A program made the translations under genes and the position numbers. The notes below the pieces were generated by a model. That model was not told where the DNA came from. It was given only the letters and a program-made list of their open reading frames with translations, and did not search any database. A stretch of 64,000 bases of DNA from Marinomonas ushuaiensis DSM 15871 (lineage in GTDB: Bacteria; Pseudomonadota; Gammaproteobacteria; Pseudomonadales; Marinomonadaceae), in assembly GCF_000521805.1 (NCBI RefSeq), contig NZ_JAMB01000001.1, positions 186,001 to 250,000 on the forward strand. The letters are read 5' to 3'. Positions 44,447 to 53,741 of the stretch are shown in pieces (positions within the stretch are counted from its first letter, which is position 1; each line of letters starts with the position of its first letter).

Positions 44447-44878
44447 ATGAAAAAAATGATAGCAACGATTTTGATGGCCGTGACGCCCTTGGCTTTTTCA
44501 GCTCAATTAGAAATAAGTCGAACGAATGTAAGAGCAAATATACCAGGCAGCGATAATACAGCGGCGTATATGCTTGTTGATAATGTAACAAAGGAAGATG
44601 TGCGAATTATTGGTGCAGAGTCTGATGTGTCTGATTTTGCTGAGCTTCATAGTCACAAGATGGACGGCGATCGAATGATAATGCGTCATGAAAAGTACAT
44701 TGATGTGGATGCTGGAGAAAGCCTGCGTTTTGCTCCAAATGGGTACCACGTTATGTTGATTGGTCTTAAAAAGCGAGTGAAGCATGGTGAGCAAGCGACC
44801 ATCACGTTGAAATATGATGATGGTAGTTCACAAGCTTTTAAGTTCGATGTGATTGACCCAAGAAAAGCCGCTCAATAA
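44447..44878 (+). CDS. PCu(A)C periplasmic copper chaperone
   Basis: A 143-residue exported protein (signal MIATILMAVTPLAFSA). The Cu(I) motif H(M)-X10-M-X21-HxM is present: AELHSHKM, then MIMRH, and GYHVMLIGL at the end. It delivers copper to oxidases. With the Sco and CyoE proteins it completes a metallation set for the bo3 oxidase. Confidence 0.93.
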   Translation: MKKMIATILMAVTPLAFSAQLEISRTNVRANIPGSDNTAAYMLVDNVTKEDVRIIGAESDVSDFAELHSHKMDGDRMIMRHEKYIDVDAGESLRFAPNGYHVMLIGLKKRVKHGEQATITLKYDDGSSQAFKFDVIDPRKAAQ

Positions 44879-44925
44879 TAGCTCTAGGGGAGTTTTTTTA
44901 GCAGTAACTGTTCTAGAAAGCTCTC

Positions 44926-45411
44926 TCAGCTCTTTTTATTTTGATGTTTCTCTAATAAAGATTCGATCCCTTCTATTGTCACTTTTCCATGTAAAACGTC
45001 AACGATTTCTCCATCGGGAGAGAGGATATAAGTTGTCGGTAACACGGCCGGTAATGATATTGGCAGTGTTTCGAGAGACGATGTTTTTAGTACAGGGAAT
45101 TGGATTTGATAACGTTTCATCAAATCGATAATTTCTTGATCTGATAAGCTGTCATAACTTATACCAAATACTCGTAATTCCCCTGCTTCTGCAAGTTCAT
45201 TCAGCTCTGGAAGCTCTTCCAAACAAGGTTTACACCATTCTGCGAAATAATTAACGAGCGTCCATTTCTCACTTTTCCATCCGTAAGATTGTCCTGAAAC
45301 GGCCTCAAAAGAAGGTGAGCTACGCAAATTCATAACGATTGCAAGCGTCAATACTGGAATAAGAGCACATCCAAGAAGCTTAATGACGAAAGACTTATTT
45401 TTTATAAACAT
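44926..45411 (-). CDS. TlpA/ResA-like membrane-anchored thiol-disulfide oxidoreductase
   Basis: A 161-residue thioredoxin-fold protein with an N-terminal membrane anchor (LLGCALIPVLTLAIVM). The active site is WCKPC within NYFAEWCKPCLEELPELNELA, and the cis-Pro region reads LPTTYILSPDGEIV. Such proteins reduce apo-cytochrome or Sco cysteines. Convergent with the PCu(A)C gene. The mature domain is in the periplasm. Confidence 0.9.
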   Translation of the reverse strand: MFIKNKSFVIKLLGCALIPVLTLAIVMNLRSSPSFEAVSGQSYGWKSEKWTLVNYFAEWCKPCLEELPELNELAEAGELRVFGISYDSLSDQEIIDLMKRYQIQFPVLKTSSLETLPISLPAVLPTTYILSPDGEIVDVLHGKVTIEGIESLLEKHQNKKS

Positions 45412-45689
45412 AATAAAGGCTCAAACTGATTGAATTAAAAGGCAGGAAGCTTAGAACTATGAAGTGTAGAACGGTCTCTAAACAATCCAGCAATGATAAC
45501 GATAGGTACTAGTTTGAGCAAGGTGAAGACCTAGTAAGAAATCAGCATATAGTCATTGAAAAAAATCCAATAACATTTATTTCCATTCATCCTTTTCTTG
45601 AAAACTTCCTATTTGCTTCATTATTCGCTATTTTGATTATCCGTTGGTTAAATTTAATTTGACGCTCAAATTCAAAAAGGACGATGTTG
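45412..45689. other. Intergenic region
   Basis: No confident gene. On the minus strand a frame at about 45440-45520 encodes KLVPIVIIAGLFRDRS with a TAG upstream in the same frame; it could be a tiny membrane ORF or a remnant just before the TlpA-like gene. It also holds promoters for both flanking genes. Confidence 0.35.
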
Positions 45690-47354
45690 ATGAAAACGCT
45701 TTTAACCTCGATAGTTGCTGCTAGTTTTAGCTTTATCCTAGGCTCGAATACAGCCTATGCTGATACTCTCCGTTGCCAAGCGTTGTTAACAAAAGCCCCA
45801 AAAAATGTAGATATCAAAGTGGCTATGCAGGCGCCTAATAAAGAAGTCAGAAGCGCTTTTTGTTTGGTGTCAGGTGTTATGGCTCAACGTCTAGGTGTCG
45901 ATGGAAAATTCTACTCAATTAAATTCGAATTGCGTTTACCGAACTATTGGCAAGGTCGTTTTGCTTACCAATTTAATGAAGGTAACGGAGGTGTAGTAAA
46001 ACCTGCATTGGGTGCAGCAACAGGGCTTTTATCTTCACAGCATGCGATTAATCAAGGCTTCGCTGTTGTTTCTAGTAATGCTGGCCATGACGCAAAGTCT
46101 TATCCAGAAGCCGGTCTCGCAGGTGGTGTCGCATTTGCTCATGACACTGAAGCTCTTCGTGATTATGCTTATGGTGCTGTACAAAAGTTAAACCCTGTGG
46201 CGCGCTCACTTGTCGAAAGTTATTACCAATCTCCAATCAAGTATTCTTATGGTATTGGCCAATCAAATGGTGGTCGTTTAGCCATGGTTGCTGCAACGCG
46301 TTTTCCGACCATGTTTGACGGCCTTCTCGTTGGTTCTCCTGGATTTAACGCTCCTAAAGCCGCATTGCAACATGCTTGGGACGTGCAAGTGTTACATAGA
46401 GTAAACGACGATATTAGCCAATCTTTAACCAAGCGAGATCTTGACTTTTTTACACGCCGTATGTTGAACCAATGTGATGCATTAGATGGCATCCATGACG
46501 ATATGATTTTTGCGTCTGATGCTTGTCAGACCATTTTTGAACCTAAAGCATTGGTGTGTAAAAGCGATCTTGATCGCGATTGTTTACCTTTGACTAAGGT
46601 TGCCGCGTTAATTCAAATGCACAAAGGGCCGCATAATTCTAAAAACCAAGCGCTGTATACTAGCTGGATTTATGATGCGGGTATGCGTTCTAATAACTGG
46701 CGAATGTGGAAAGTTGAAAGTGATATTTCTGCATGGAGTAATAAGCCAGTTGGTCTTGTTATGGGCGCGGCTTCATTGGCACATATTTACACAACGCCTT
46801 ATGCAAACATAAAGGGAGATTTATTCTCATTTGAAAAATACTTGTTGTCTTTCGATTTTGATAAAGATGCGCCCAAAATCTACGCAACAGATGAAAGAAT
46901 TAAAGAATCGGCAATGACAGTAATAACGCCACCTGATGCTGTGAAGCCTAAGTTAACTGGGTTCAAGCAACATGGTGGAAAAATGATGGTCTTTCATGGA
47001 AACAGTGATCCTGTTTTTTCAATAAAGGATACAATTCGCTGGTATGACTTCTTAGATTTTGGTTTAGGTGGTAGCGCACAAGAGTTTGTTAAATTTTATC
47101 GGATCCCTGGAATGCCTCACGGACAAGGTGGCGCATCAGCAGATCAGTTCAATATGTTGCAACCTTTGATTGATTGGGTAGAAATAGACAAAGAGCCACA
47201 AGCAGTGATTGCCTCGACGAGGTTGGATAACCCAGAAATTACATCTCGCATGGCGGGGTTAACTCGTCCGCTTTGCCCTTACCCTGCGTATGCACATTAT
47301 CGAAGTGGTAATTATTTGAATGCTAGCTCTTTTAGTTGCGCCATTACTAAATAA
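45690..47354 (+). CDS. Tannase/feruloyl esterase-family protein
   Basis: A 554-residue secreted esterase; signal LLTSIVAASFSFILGSNTAYA. The nucleophile motif is GIGQSNGGRLAMVAA (GxSxGG), the Asp is in FHGNSDPVFS and the His in GMPHGQGGASADQF. Cys positions fit the tannase family (QCDAL, CQTIF, CKSDLDRDC). It would cut plant or algal phenolic esters. ATG 45690 is preferred by spacing to AAAAAGG over ATG 45684. Confidence 0.88.
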   Translation: MKTLLTSIVAASFSFILGSNTAYADTLRCQALLTKAPKNVDIKVAMQAPNKEVRSAFCLVSGVMAQRLGVDGKFYSIKFELRLPNYWQGRFAYQFNEGNGGVVKPALGAATGLLSSQHAINQGFAVVSSNAGHDAKSYPEAGLAGGVAFAHDTEALRDYAYGAVQKLNPVARSLVESYYQSPIKYSYGIGQSNGGRLAMVAATRFPTMFDGLLVGSPGFNAPKAALQHAWDVQVLHRVNDDISQSLTKRDLDFFTRRMLNQCDALDGIHDDMIFASDACQTIFEPKALVCKSDLDRDCLPLTKVAALIQMHKGPHNSKNQALYTSWIYDAGMRSNNWRMWKVESDISAWSNKPVGLVMGAASLAHIYTTPYANIKGDLFSFEKYLLSFDFDKDAPKIYATDERIKESAMTVITPPDAVKPKLTGFKQHGGKMMVFHGNSDPVFSIKDTIRWYDFLDFGLGGSAQEFVKFYRIPGMPHGQGGASADQFNMLQPLIDWVEIDKEPQAVIASTRLDNPEITSRMAGLTRPLCPYPAYAHYRSGNYLNASSFSCAITK

Positions 47355-47361
47355 CATAAGA

Positions 47362-47850
47362 CTATCGTCCTCCAGCGACATCGATAAAAGTTCCTGATGT
47401 ATAGCTGGCTTTATTACTGAGCAGCCAAAGAATCGCCTCGGCGACTTCCTCTGGTTGCCCTCTGCGTTTCATTGGAATACTCGGAGCCAGTCGATTGACT
47501 CTGTCTACTTCGCCACCATCTTTGTGCATATCCGTATAGATAAATCCCGGTCGTACGACGTTAACGCGGATGCGGTCATCTGCAACTTCTTTAGCAAAGC
47601 CTTTCGAGAATGTATCTATCGCACCTTTACTGGCGGCGTAATCAACGTATTCATTAGGCGATCCGCTGACTGCGGCAAGTGATGAAACATTCACAATGCT
47701 ACCACCCATCCCTCCTTCACTAATGGCCATATGTGCAAACGCGGCCTGACAACAAAGAAAGGTTCCAAATACATTGGTTTGAAAAGTACATTGCCAGCGA
47801 GCCGGATCTGTTTTGACAAAAGGACGTTTTATTTTATATCGATTGAGGAA
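47362..47850 (-). pseudogene. 3-oxoacyl-ACP reductase-like SDR lacking its NAD-binding half
   Basis: The frame from 47362 to about 47823 encodes the C-terminal two thirds of a classical SDR: KTDPARWQCTFQTNVFGTFLC, GGSIVNVSSLAAVSGSP, the YAASKGAIDTFSKGFAKEVA catalytic part and RVNVVRPGFIYTDM. The N-terminus with TGxxxGIG and the cofactor site is missing; upstream the frame ends at a TAG (47853-47851) with no start. ATG 47730 could start a 122-residue fragment. Therefore the enzyme is not functional. Confidence 0.75.
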
Positions 47851-47932
47851 CTAATCGTCAGTTTATTATTGGTATATTGAAACTAGTAAGTAATGTATAT
47901 AATAATCATAAGATACTAATTTTGGTGGCAAT

Positions 47933-48358
47933 ATGAAGACGACAAATCTTGGCTTTTTGATGACAGACATAGTGCGTTTGATGCGCCGTGAATATCAAAA
48001 GAGTCCTTTACCTATGACGCCGATGCAAGCGCGAGCTTTAGTGTACGTCGCTCGTAGTGAAGGTATAAAACAGGTGACATTGGCTGAGATGCTAGACATT
48101 CAGCCCATTACCTTAGCGCGTTTGATTGATCAGCTGGTACTCGACAATTTGGTGGAGCGTCGTGCTGACCCTAAAGATCGTCGGGCGTATGGACTGTATT
48201 TAACCGAGCATGCTGCACCTTGCTTAAAAGACATAGACGTCATAATACAAGAGGTGCGAGTAAAGGCGTTAAAAGGCCTGACAGAAGAGCAGGCGGCGGC
48301 GGCCATTTCTGCCTTAGAAATGATGCGAGCCAATTTATTATCGGACTTTTCTGATTAA
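47933..48358 (+). CDS. MarR-family transcriptional regulator
   Basis: A 141-residue winged-HTH protein: MTPMQARALVYVARSEGIKQVTLAEMLDIQPITLARLIDQLVLDNLVERRADPKDRRAY is the typical HTH plus wing with the DxRR. It sits 48 bp before emrA and reads in the same direction, so it likely represses the efflux genes and its own promoter in response to an exported compound. Confidence 0.92.
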   Translation: MKTTNLGFLMTDIVRLMRREYQKSPLPMTPMQARALVYVARSEGIKQVTLAEMLDIQPITLARLIDQLVLDNLVERRADPKDRRAYGLYLTEHAAPCLKDIDVIIQEVRVKALKGLTEEQAAAAISALEMMRANLLSDFSD

Positions 48359-48406
48359 CAACGACACGACAGACGTTAGACAGAAAATACTTGGAGAACA
48401 CTCGCC

Positions 48407-49471
48407 ATGAGCGAACAAGAAACGAATCAAACCCTTCCTAAACAAGTTGAAAAGCGGACGACACGTCGTGTTTTATTAATTGTTATTCCATTGGCTGTCG
48501 TGTTGACCGCTATGGTGGTCTATATGATGGGGGGCCGCTATGTTGAGACAGATAACGCCTATGTACAATCAGACATTACGAAAATTAATGCAGAAGTGTC
48601 AGGCGCGATCAAATCGGTTTCTGTAAAAGAGAACGAAAAAGTCCGTGAAGGCCAACTGTTATTTAGTATAGACGCAACGCCTTTTAAACTAGCAGAAATG
48701 AAAGCGAAATCTCAGTTATACCAAGTGAGACTGAATATTCTAGAGCAGAAAGCCGCGTATGAAGAGAAAAAGTCAGAAATCGCGTTGGCCGAAAATCAAT
48801 ATGCGTTTAATCAACGAGAAGAAAAGCGTCAGGCGAATTTACTCAAGCAAAAATACATCTCAGACACTCAGTTTGATCAAGCCCGACAAGCAGCAGAAGT
48901 GAGTCAATTGAATGTCGCGACCTTGAAGAAAGACCTGTTTCGTTTACAAGAAGCATTGGGCGGTGATCCAAGTGCGCCATTGGAAGATCATCCTAGTTAT
49001 CAATCCGCTCAAGCCGTATTGGATCAAACACGTATTGACCTTGGTCATGTAGAAGTAAGAGCGCCGACGTCTGGCATTGTCGCGAAAGTCCCCCATGGTG
49101 GTGAATATATTACAACAGGTGCAATTGCTATGGTGTTGGTTTCTGATCGTCTCCAATGGATAGAAGCGAACTTTCCAGAAAAAGATTTAACAAATGTAAA
49201 GCCGGGACAAGAAGTAGAAATCGATGTAGATGCTTACCCTGGCATTGTATTGAAAGGAAAAGTAGAAAGCATCAGTCCAGCGACCGGCTCTGAGTTTTCT
49301 GTTATTCCTGCGGAAAATGCCACAGGGAATTGGGTCAAAATAACGCAACGTTTGTCGGTGAAAATTCAGATAGAAACAGACTCAAATACACCAGTTTTAC
49401 GTACAGGTTTTAGTAGTACGGTAAAAATAGATACAGAACATCATCGTCGTTTATTCGGCATGGTTTTGTGA
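48407..49471 (+). CDS. EmrA/HlyD-family membrane fusion protein
   Basis: A 354-residue periplasmic adaptor with one N-terminal membrane helix (LLIVIPLAVVLTAMVVYMM). The lipoyl halves are ETDNAYVQSDITKINAEVSGAIKSV and EVRAPTSGIVAKVPHGGEYITTG, separated by an alpha-helical hairpin. The DNAYV segment is typical of EmrA. It bridges the MFS pump encoded 10 bp downstream to an outer-membrane channel not found here. Confidence 0.92.
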   Translation: MSEQETNQTLPKQVEKRTTRRVLLIVIPLAVVLTAMVVYMMGGRYVETDNAYVQSDITKINAEVSGAIKSVSVKENEKVREGQLLFSIDATPFKLAEMKAKSQLYQVRLNILEQKAAYEEKKSEIALAENQYAFNQREEKRQANLLKQKYISDTQFDQARQAAEVSQLNVATLKKDLFRLQEALGGDPSAPLEDHPSYQSAQAVLDQTRIDLGHVEVRAPTSGIVAKVPHGGEYITTGAIAMVLVSDRLQWIEANFPEKDLTNVKPGQEVEIDVDAYPGIVLKGKVESISPATGSEFSVIPAENATGNWVKITQRLSVKIQIETDSNTPVLRTGFSSTVKIDTEHHRRLFGMVL

Positions 49472-49481
49472 GGCGGTAGCG

Positions 49482-50999
49482 ATGACAGCTCAGCAGGTCT
49501 CACAATCGGGTAATAGTACGAATCGCGTCATGATTACTATCTCGGTGATGTTAGCGACGATTATGCAAGCGTTAGACACGACGATTGCTAATGTGGCTTT
49601 GCCTAATATGAAAGGTGCGATGGGCACGACACAAGATCAAATATCATGGGTGCTGACCTCTTATATTGTGGCAGCGGCGATTTGTATGCCACTGACGGGC
49701 ATATTAGCTGCAAAAATAGGCCGTAAACGCTTATTTATGTGGTCTATTGTTGGCTTTACCGCGACGTCCGTTCTATGCGGAATGGCGCAATCATTAGATC
49801 AAATAGTGCTGTTTCGTTTGTTGCAGGGGGTGTTTGGTGCCAGCTTAGTGCCTTTGTCCCAGTCAGTGCTTTTGGACACGTACCCGAAAGAAAAGCATGG
49901 TTCTGCGATGGCAATGTGGGGCGTTGGCGTCATGGTTGGCCCTATCTTAGGTCCTTATCTAGGAGGCTTACTGACAGAGTATTACAGCTGGCGTTGGGTG
50001 TTTTATATTAATGTGCCGTTTGGCATTATTGCATGGCTTGGTCTGGCGGGTTTCTTAGAAGAAACAGTGCTGGATAAAAAACGCCGTTTTGATTTGTTTG
50101 GTTTTGTGTTGTTAGGTCTAACGATTGGTTGCCTGCAAATGATGCTTGACCGAGGCGAGTCACAAAACTGGTTTGATAGCTTAGAAATTGCTATTGAAGG
50201 GTTATTAACCGTTGTTTGTGGTTATATGTTTTTGGTTCATGTGTTCACTCATAGTCACCCTTTTATTGATCCTAAAATGTTTCGAGATCGAAACTTTAGC
50301 ATCGGTATGATTTTCATTTTTATTGTGGGCATTATTTTATTAGCATCGATGACATTGTTACCGCCATTTATGAGTGTGTTAATGGGTTATCCAGTGGTAG
50401 ACATCGGCGCTATATTAGCGCCAAGAGGATTTGGCACCATGGGAGCTATGATCATTGTTGGGCGTTTAAGCAACAAAGTCGACGCTCGATTGTTTATCAC
50501 TTTAGGTCTGTTATTAATTACATTTTCTATGTGGGAAATGACCTTGTTTACCACTGAAGTGACGTCGTGGAATATTATTTGGACAGGTATAGTGCAAGGT
50601 ATTGGTCTGGGCTTTATTTTTGTCCCGTTATCAACTATTAGCTTTGCGACATTAGAGCCAAAATATCGTAATGAAGGCACCGCGATGTTTAGTTTGTTAA
50701 GAAACATCGGCAGCAGTATTGGTATTTCTGTTGTGACGACCTATTTGGCTCAGCGAACTCAGATCAATCATGCCGCGTTTGCAGATTATATTACGCCGTT
50801 TAATCTTGCCATACAGATGGCACAAGAACAGGGTTCGTATGACATCACAACAACAGAAGGTTTAACGGGGTTGAACGCCGTTGTAAATGGTCAAGCGGGA
50901 ACGCTCGCCTATCTGCAGGACTTCCGTTTGATGATGTGGGTGACATTGGCTGCATTGCCTTTGGTGCTTCTCCTTAAAGGTCCTAAAAAAGTGCTCTGA
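49482..50999 (+). CDS. EmrB/QacA-type DHA2 MFS drug exporter
   Basis: A 505-residue MFS pump with 14 helices. Motifs: IMQALDTTIANVALPNMKG (motif D1), WVLTSYIVAAAICMPLTGILAAKIGRKRLF (motif A), MWGVGVMVGPILGPYLGGLL (motif C). It is co-transcribed with the EmrA-like adaptor. It probably expels hydrophobic toxicants. Confidence 0.94.
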   Translation: MTAQQVSQSGNSTNRVMITISVMLATIMQALDTTIANVALPNMKGAMGTTQDQISWVLTSYIVAAAICMPLTGILAAKIGRKRLFMWSIVGFTATSVLCGMAQSLDQIVLFRLLQGVFGASLVPLSQSVLLDTYPKEKHGSAMAMWGVGVMVGPILGPYLGGLLTEYYSWRWVFYINVPFGIIAWLGLAGFLEETVLDKKRRFDLFGFVLLGLTIGCLQMMLDRGESQNWFDSLEIAIEGLLTVVCGYMFLVHVFTHSHPFIDPKMFRDRNFSIGMIFIFIVGIILLASMTLLPPFMSVLMGYPVVDIGAILAPRGFGTMGAMIIVGRLSNKVDARLFITLGLLLITFSMWEMTLFTTEVTSWNIIWTGIVQGIGLGFIFVPLSTISFATLEPKYRNEGTAMFSLLRNIGSSIGISVVTTYLAQRTQINHAAFADYITPFNLAIQMAQEQGSYDITTTEGLTGLNAVVNGQAGTLAYLQDFRLMMWVTLAALPLVLLLKGPKKVL

Positions 51000-51111
51000 A
51001 TAACGTCTTCGTGCGTTCAATTTCACGCTAAGCTAGTACTGTTTAATGTCACAGGCTATCATGCGTGTCATTCTTATTATTCATTTTATCAAGTCCTGTT
51101 CGGAGGCTACC

Positions 51112-51720
51112 GTGAGCGCATCAAATCGACATTTCATTCTTGGCTACGGCAGCCTTATTAGTAGTGAGAGTCGTTCTAAAACTGGTGAAACAGGCCATGT
51201 TTGGCCGGTTAAGCTTCATGGATTTGAACGGCATTGGTCGGTGATGTCTGATTGTTTTGGTATGAGCTCAGTCGCAGTCATTAAAGCGCCTGAGAAATAT
51301 TGTAATGGTGTTTTAGCCGAAGTTCCTTTTGAACAATTTCCACTGTTTGATGAGCGAGAACGAGGCTATCATCGTGCGATGATAGCACCTGAGCAATTGA
51401 TGCCTTATCAAGAAGAGCCGCTGCCAGAAGGGACGTATTGGGTTTACTATACGGATAACATTGTAGAACCAAGTCCAAATAGCCCTATTGTATTGAGCTA
51501 TCTAGATGTCATTCTGTCTGGCTGTTTAGAGCACGGCGATGCTTTCACGAAAGACTTCCTGATGCTGACCAAAGGCTGGACATCACCTTTACTGAATGAC
51601 CGACAAACACCGCGCTACCCAAGAGTGCAACCTGATATTTCGACAGGGCGTTTAAATGTATTGCTAGCGCCTGTAACCACCCTTTCTTTAAAAGAGCTAT
51701 CTGTAACTTATGAACCTTAA
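51112..51720 (+). CDS. Gamma-glutamylcyclotransferase-like protein
   Basis: A 202-residue protein with LGYGSLISSESR (the YGSL motif of the AIG2/GGCT fold) and the conserved Glu in FDERERGYHRAMI. The GTG start at 51112 is preferred as GGAGG lies five bases upstream; the longer frame from 51046 has no homology in its first 22 residues. The activity (gamma-glutamyl-amine cyclotransferase or similar) is not certain. It overlaps rsmC by 11 bp. Confidence 0.72.
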   Translation: MSASNRHFILGYGSLISSESRSKTGETGHVWPVKLHGFERHWSVMSDCFGMSSVAVIKAPEKYCNGVLAEVPFEQFPLFDERERGYHRAMIAPEQLMPYQEEPLPEGTYWVYYTDNIVEPSPNSPIVLSYLDVILSGCLEHGDAFTKDFLMLTKGWTSPLLNDRQTPRYPRVQPDISTGRLNVLLAPVTTLSLKELSVTYEP

Positions 51721-52771
51721 CTCGACGAGCCAGTTGCTGGCACGCAACGAAGACGAATTATCTGGCAAAATTTTATTTGCCAACCCAGAAGACACTTATC
51801 CTTTGGATATCAGTAGAAAAGCGGATGTGTATGCTTGGTGTCAATCTAAAACGTTTTACGATGCGTTATCGCGTGTTGGTTTTGCAGAGGATAAATTATT
51901 CCTGTCAGAACAATGGACAACTGAAAACGGCAGTGATTTTGATTACATCGTTGTTTATCAGCCTAAAGCAAAAGAGTTATTAGATTATTTATTAGCGTCC
52001 GTTTTACCTCTTTTAAAAGAAGGTGGACAGATTTGGTTAGTAGGCGACAATAAAAGTGGTGTGAAATCCTCTGCGAAACGTTTAGAGGTGGGATTGGATG
52101 ATGTCGGTAAAGTTGACGGAGCAAAGCATTGTTTACTTTATGCTGGCTATAAGCGCCGTCCTGCGAAGCCTTTCGTATTTGAAGATTGGATTGTCACTTG
52201 GCAACAAGAGGTTGCTGGGCAAAGTTTTACCTTGTGTAGTCTTCCGGGCGTGTTTGGCCACGGAAAATTAGACAAAGGCACAGGGCTGTTTTTGGATCAG
52301 CTAAACGAGCATCGCTTCATGAGTGATGTTGCCAGCGCTCGAATTCTGGATTTTGGTTGTGGTGACGGCATTATAGCGCTTTGGATGTACAACAAAACAG
52401 GCGCTCGTATCACTGCATTAGATGACAGTGTATTGGCTTTAAAAGCCACTGAGTTGACCTTTGCGGCCAATCAAGCCAGTGACGCTGTGACGACGATTGC
52501 ATCAAATGGTTTGAATGAAGTGAAAGGGCGATTTAATTACGTTGTAACAAATCCACCATTTCACACAGGTGTGAACACAGATTACAGCATTGCTGAAAGC
52601 TTCTTTATGACAGTGAAACAGCATCTAACTTTGAATGGTGAATTGTTTGTTGTGGCGAATGACTTCTTACGATATCCACCTATTCTTGATGCTGCGCTTG
52701 GTTCACACACACGTCTTTTCAGAGACAAAGGTTATTCTATTTACCATGGTCGCCAGCCGAAAAAACGCTAG
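51710..52771 (+). CDS. rsmC: 16S rRNA (guanine-1207 N2) methyltransferase
   Basis: A 353-residue protein with a degenerate N-terminal methyltransferase-like domain and a C-terminal active one. SAM motif I is ILDFGCGDGIIALWM, and the catalytic NPPF occurs in YVVTNPPFHTGVNTDY, the RsmC signature. It methylates G1207 of 16S rRNA. The start overlaps the upstream cyclotransferase gene. Confidence 0.9.
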   Translation: MNLNSTSQLLARNEDELSGKILFANPEDTYPLDISRKADVYAWCQSKTFYDALSRVGFAEDKLFLSEQWTTENGSDFDYIVVYQPKAKELLDYLLASVLPLLKEGGQIWLVGDNKSGVKSSAKRLEVGLDDVGKVDGAKHCLLYAGYKRRPAKPFVFEDWIVTWQQEVAGQSFTLCSLPGVFGHGKLDKGTGLFLDQLNEHRFMSDVASARILDFGCGDGIIALWMYNKTGARITALDDSVLALKATELTFAANQASDAVTTIASNGLNEVKGRFNYVVTNPPFHTGVNTDYSIAESFFMTVKQHLTLNGELFVVANDFLRYPPILDAALGSHTRLFRDKGYSIYHGRQPKKR

Positions 52772-52799
52772 TCGTTAATGGGATCAAATGGTGCCAATT

Positions 52800-52837
52800 A
52801 AACGCGCAACTTTTTATGAGATGCGCGTTTTTTTATT
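52800..52837 (+). terminator. Intrinsic terminator after rsmC
   Basis: Stem AAACGCGCA (52800-52808) with TGCGCGTTT (52822-52830), followed by seven T. Confidence 0.88.
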
Positions 52838-52959
52838 TTAGGTTTATTTGATAGATGAATTAAAAAGTAATCAAAGAGCTCCTCTGTTAGAATCATGCCT
52901 TATGAATCTCACAGCCCATTATGTTGATGGTGCTGACACCCTAACACTAGGAATCCATT

Positions 52960-53418
52960 TTGAATAACAACGATGTTTTACGCCGCCTTCGCTACACTTT
53001 TGATCTAAAAGAACTCTCTATAGTAGACATTTTTGCTTCTGCTGAAGAAACAATAGCGCAAGAACAAGTTACGGCTTGGTTGAAGAAAGAAGAAGAGACG
53101 GGTTACGTGGAAATGATCGATGTTGAAATGGCGACTTTTCTAAATGGTTTCATCAATACCAAGCGTGGAAAACGTGAAGGCGCACAACCTGAACCTGAAA
53201 AACGTTTAACGAATAATGCTATTTTCATGAAGCTGCGTATTGCATTAAACCTGCAAGCAGAAGAAATTTTAGACATCATGTCTCTGGCAGAATTTAACTT
53301 GAGTAAGCATGAGCTGAGCTCTTTCTTTCGCAAGCCAGACAATCGCCATTATTGCGAATGCAAAGATCAAATTCTACGCAATTTTTTAATGGGCCTGCAG
53401 AAACATTATCGCGCTTAA
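52960..53418 (+). CDS. yehS: DUF1456 protein (YehS-like)
   Basis: A 152-residue soluble protein made of two repeats: NNDVLRRLRYTFDLKELSIVDIF and NNAIFMKLRIALNLQAEEILDIM, each with the DUF1456 pattern and a following short motif (AEETIAQEQVTAWLKKEEE; AEFNLSKHELSSFFRKPDN). Function is unknown. The start is a TTG at 52960 with AGGA upstream. A terminator follows. Confidence 0.85.
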   Translation: MNNNDVLRRLRYTFDLKELSIVDIFASAEETIAQEQVTAWLKKEEETGYVEMIDVEMATFLNGFINTKRGKREGAQPEPEKRLTNNAIFMKLRIALNLQAEEILDIMSLAEFNLSKHELSSFFRKPDNRHYCECKDQILRNFLMGLQKHYRA

Positions 53419-53438
53419 AACATTATTATTTGAAACTA

Positions 53439-53476
53439 AAAAACGTCATCTGACATAGCTTGAATGACGTTTTTTT
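53439..53476 (+). terminator. Intrinsic terminator
   Basis: Stem AAACGTCAT (53441-53449) with ATGACGTTT (53464-53472), then six T. Confidence 0.85.
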
Positions 53477-53741
53477 ATGATCAGTTAATGGGGTGTTAGT
53501 GAGTCAAAATAACGCTAAACCCATGAATTTTATGCTTGAGAATGGCGTTCTTGAATTATGAATTTTGCTTTTTTCTATTGCATTGTTAAAATTATATATT
53601 AATGTATGTCGAATGTTTGGTGGCTGAGACCTTGAGGTATTCGTATTGATAATCTATTTTAAGGTTATTAATTTCTAGTTAAATCAAAGATTTAAGATCT
53701 ATCGAACAAATAAAATTACAATAAAATAAAAGGTGAATCGT
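53477..53741 (+). other. Upstream region of tctC
   Basis: AT-rich and without a gene; with the preceding terminator it forms the non-coding gap before tctCBA. It must hold the tct promoter and any operator; no clear promoter pair or operator was fixed. No two-component regulator for tct is in the window. Confidence 0.4.
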
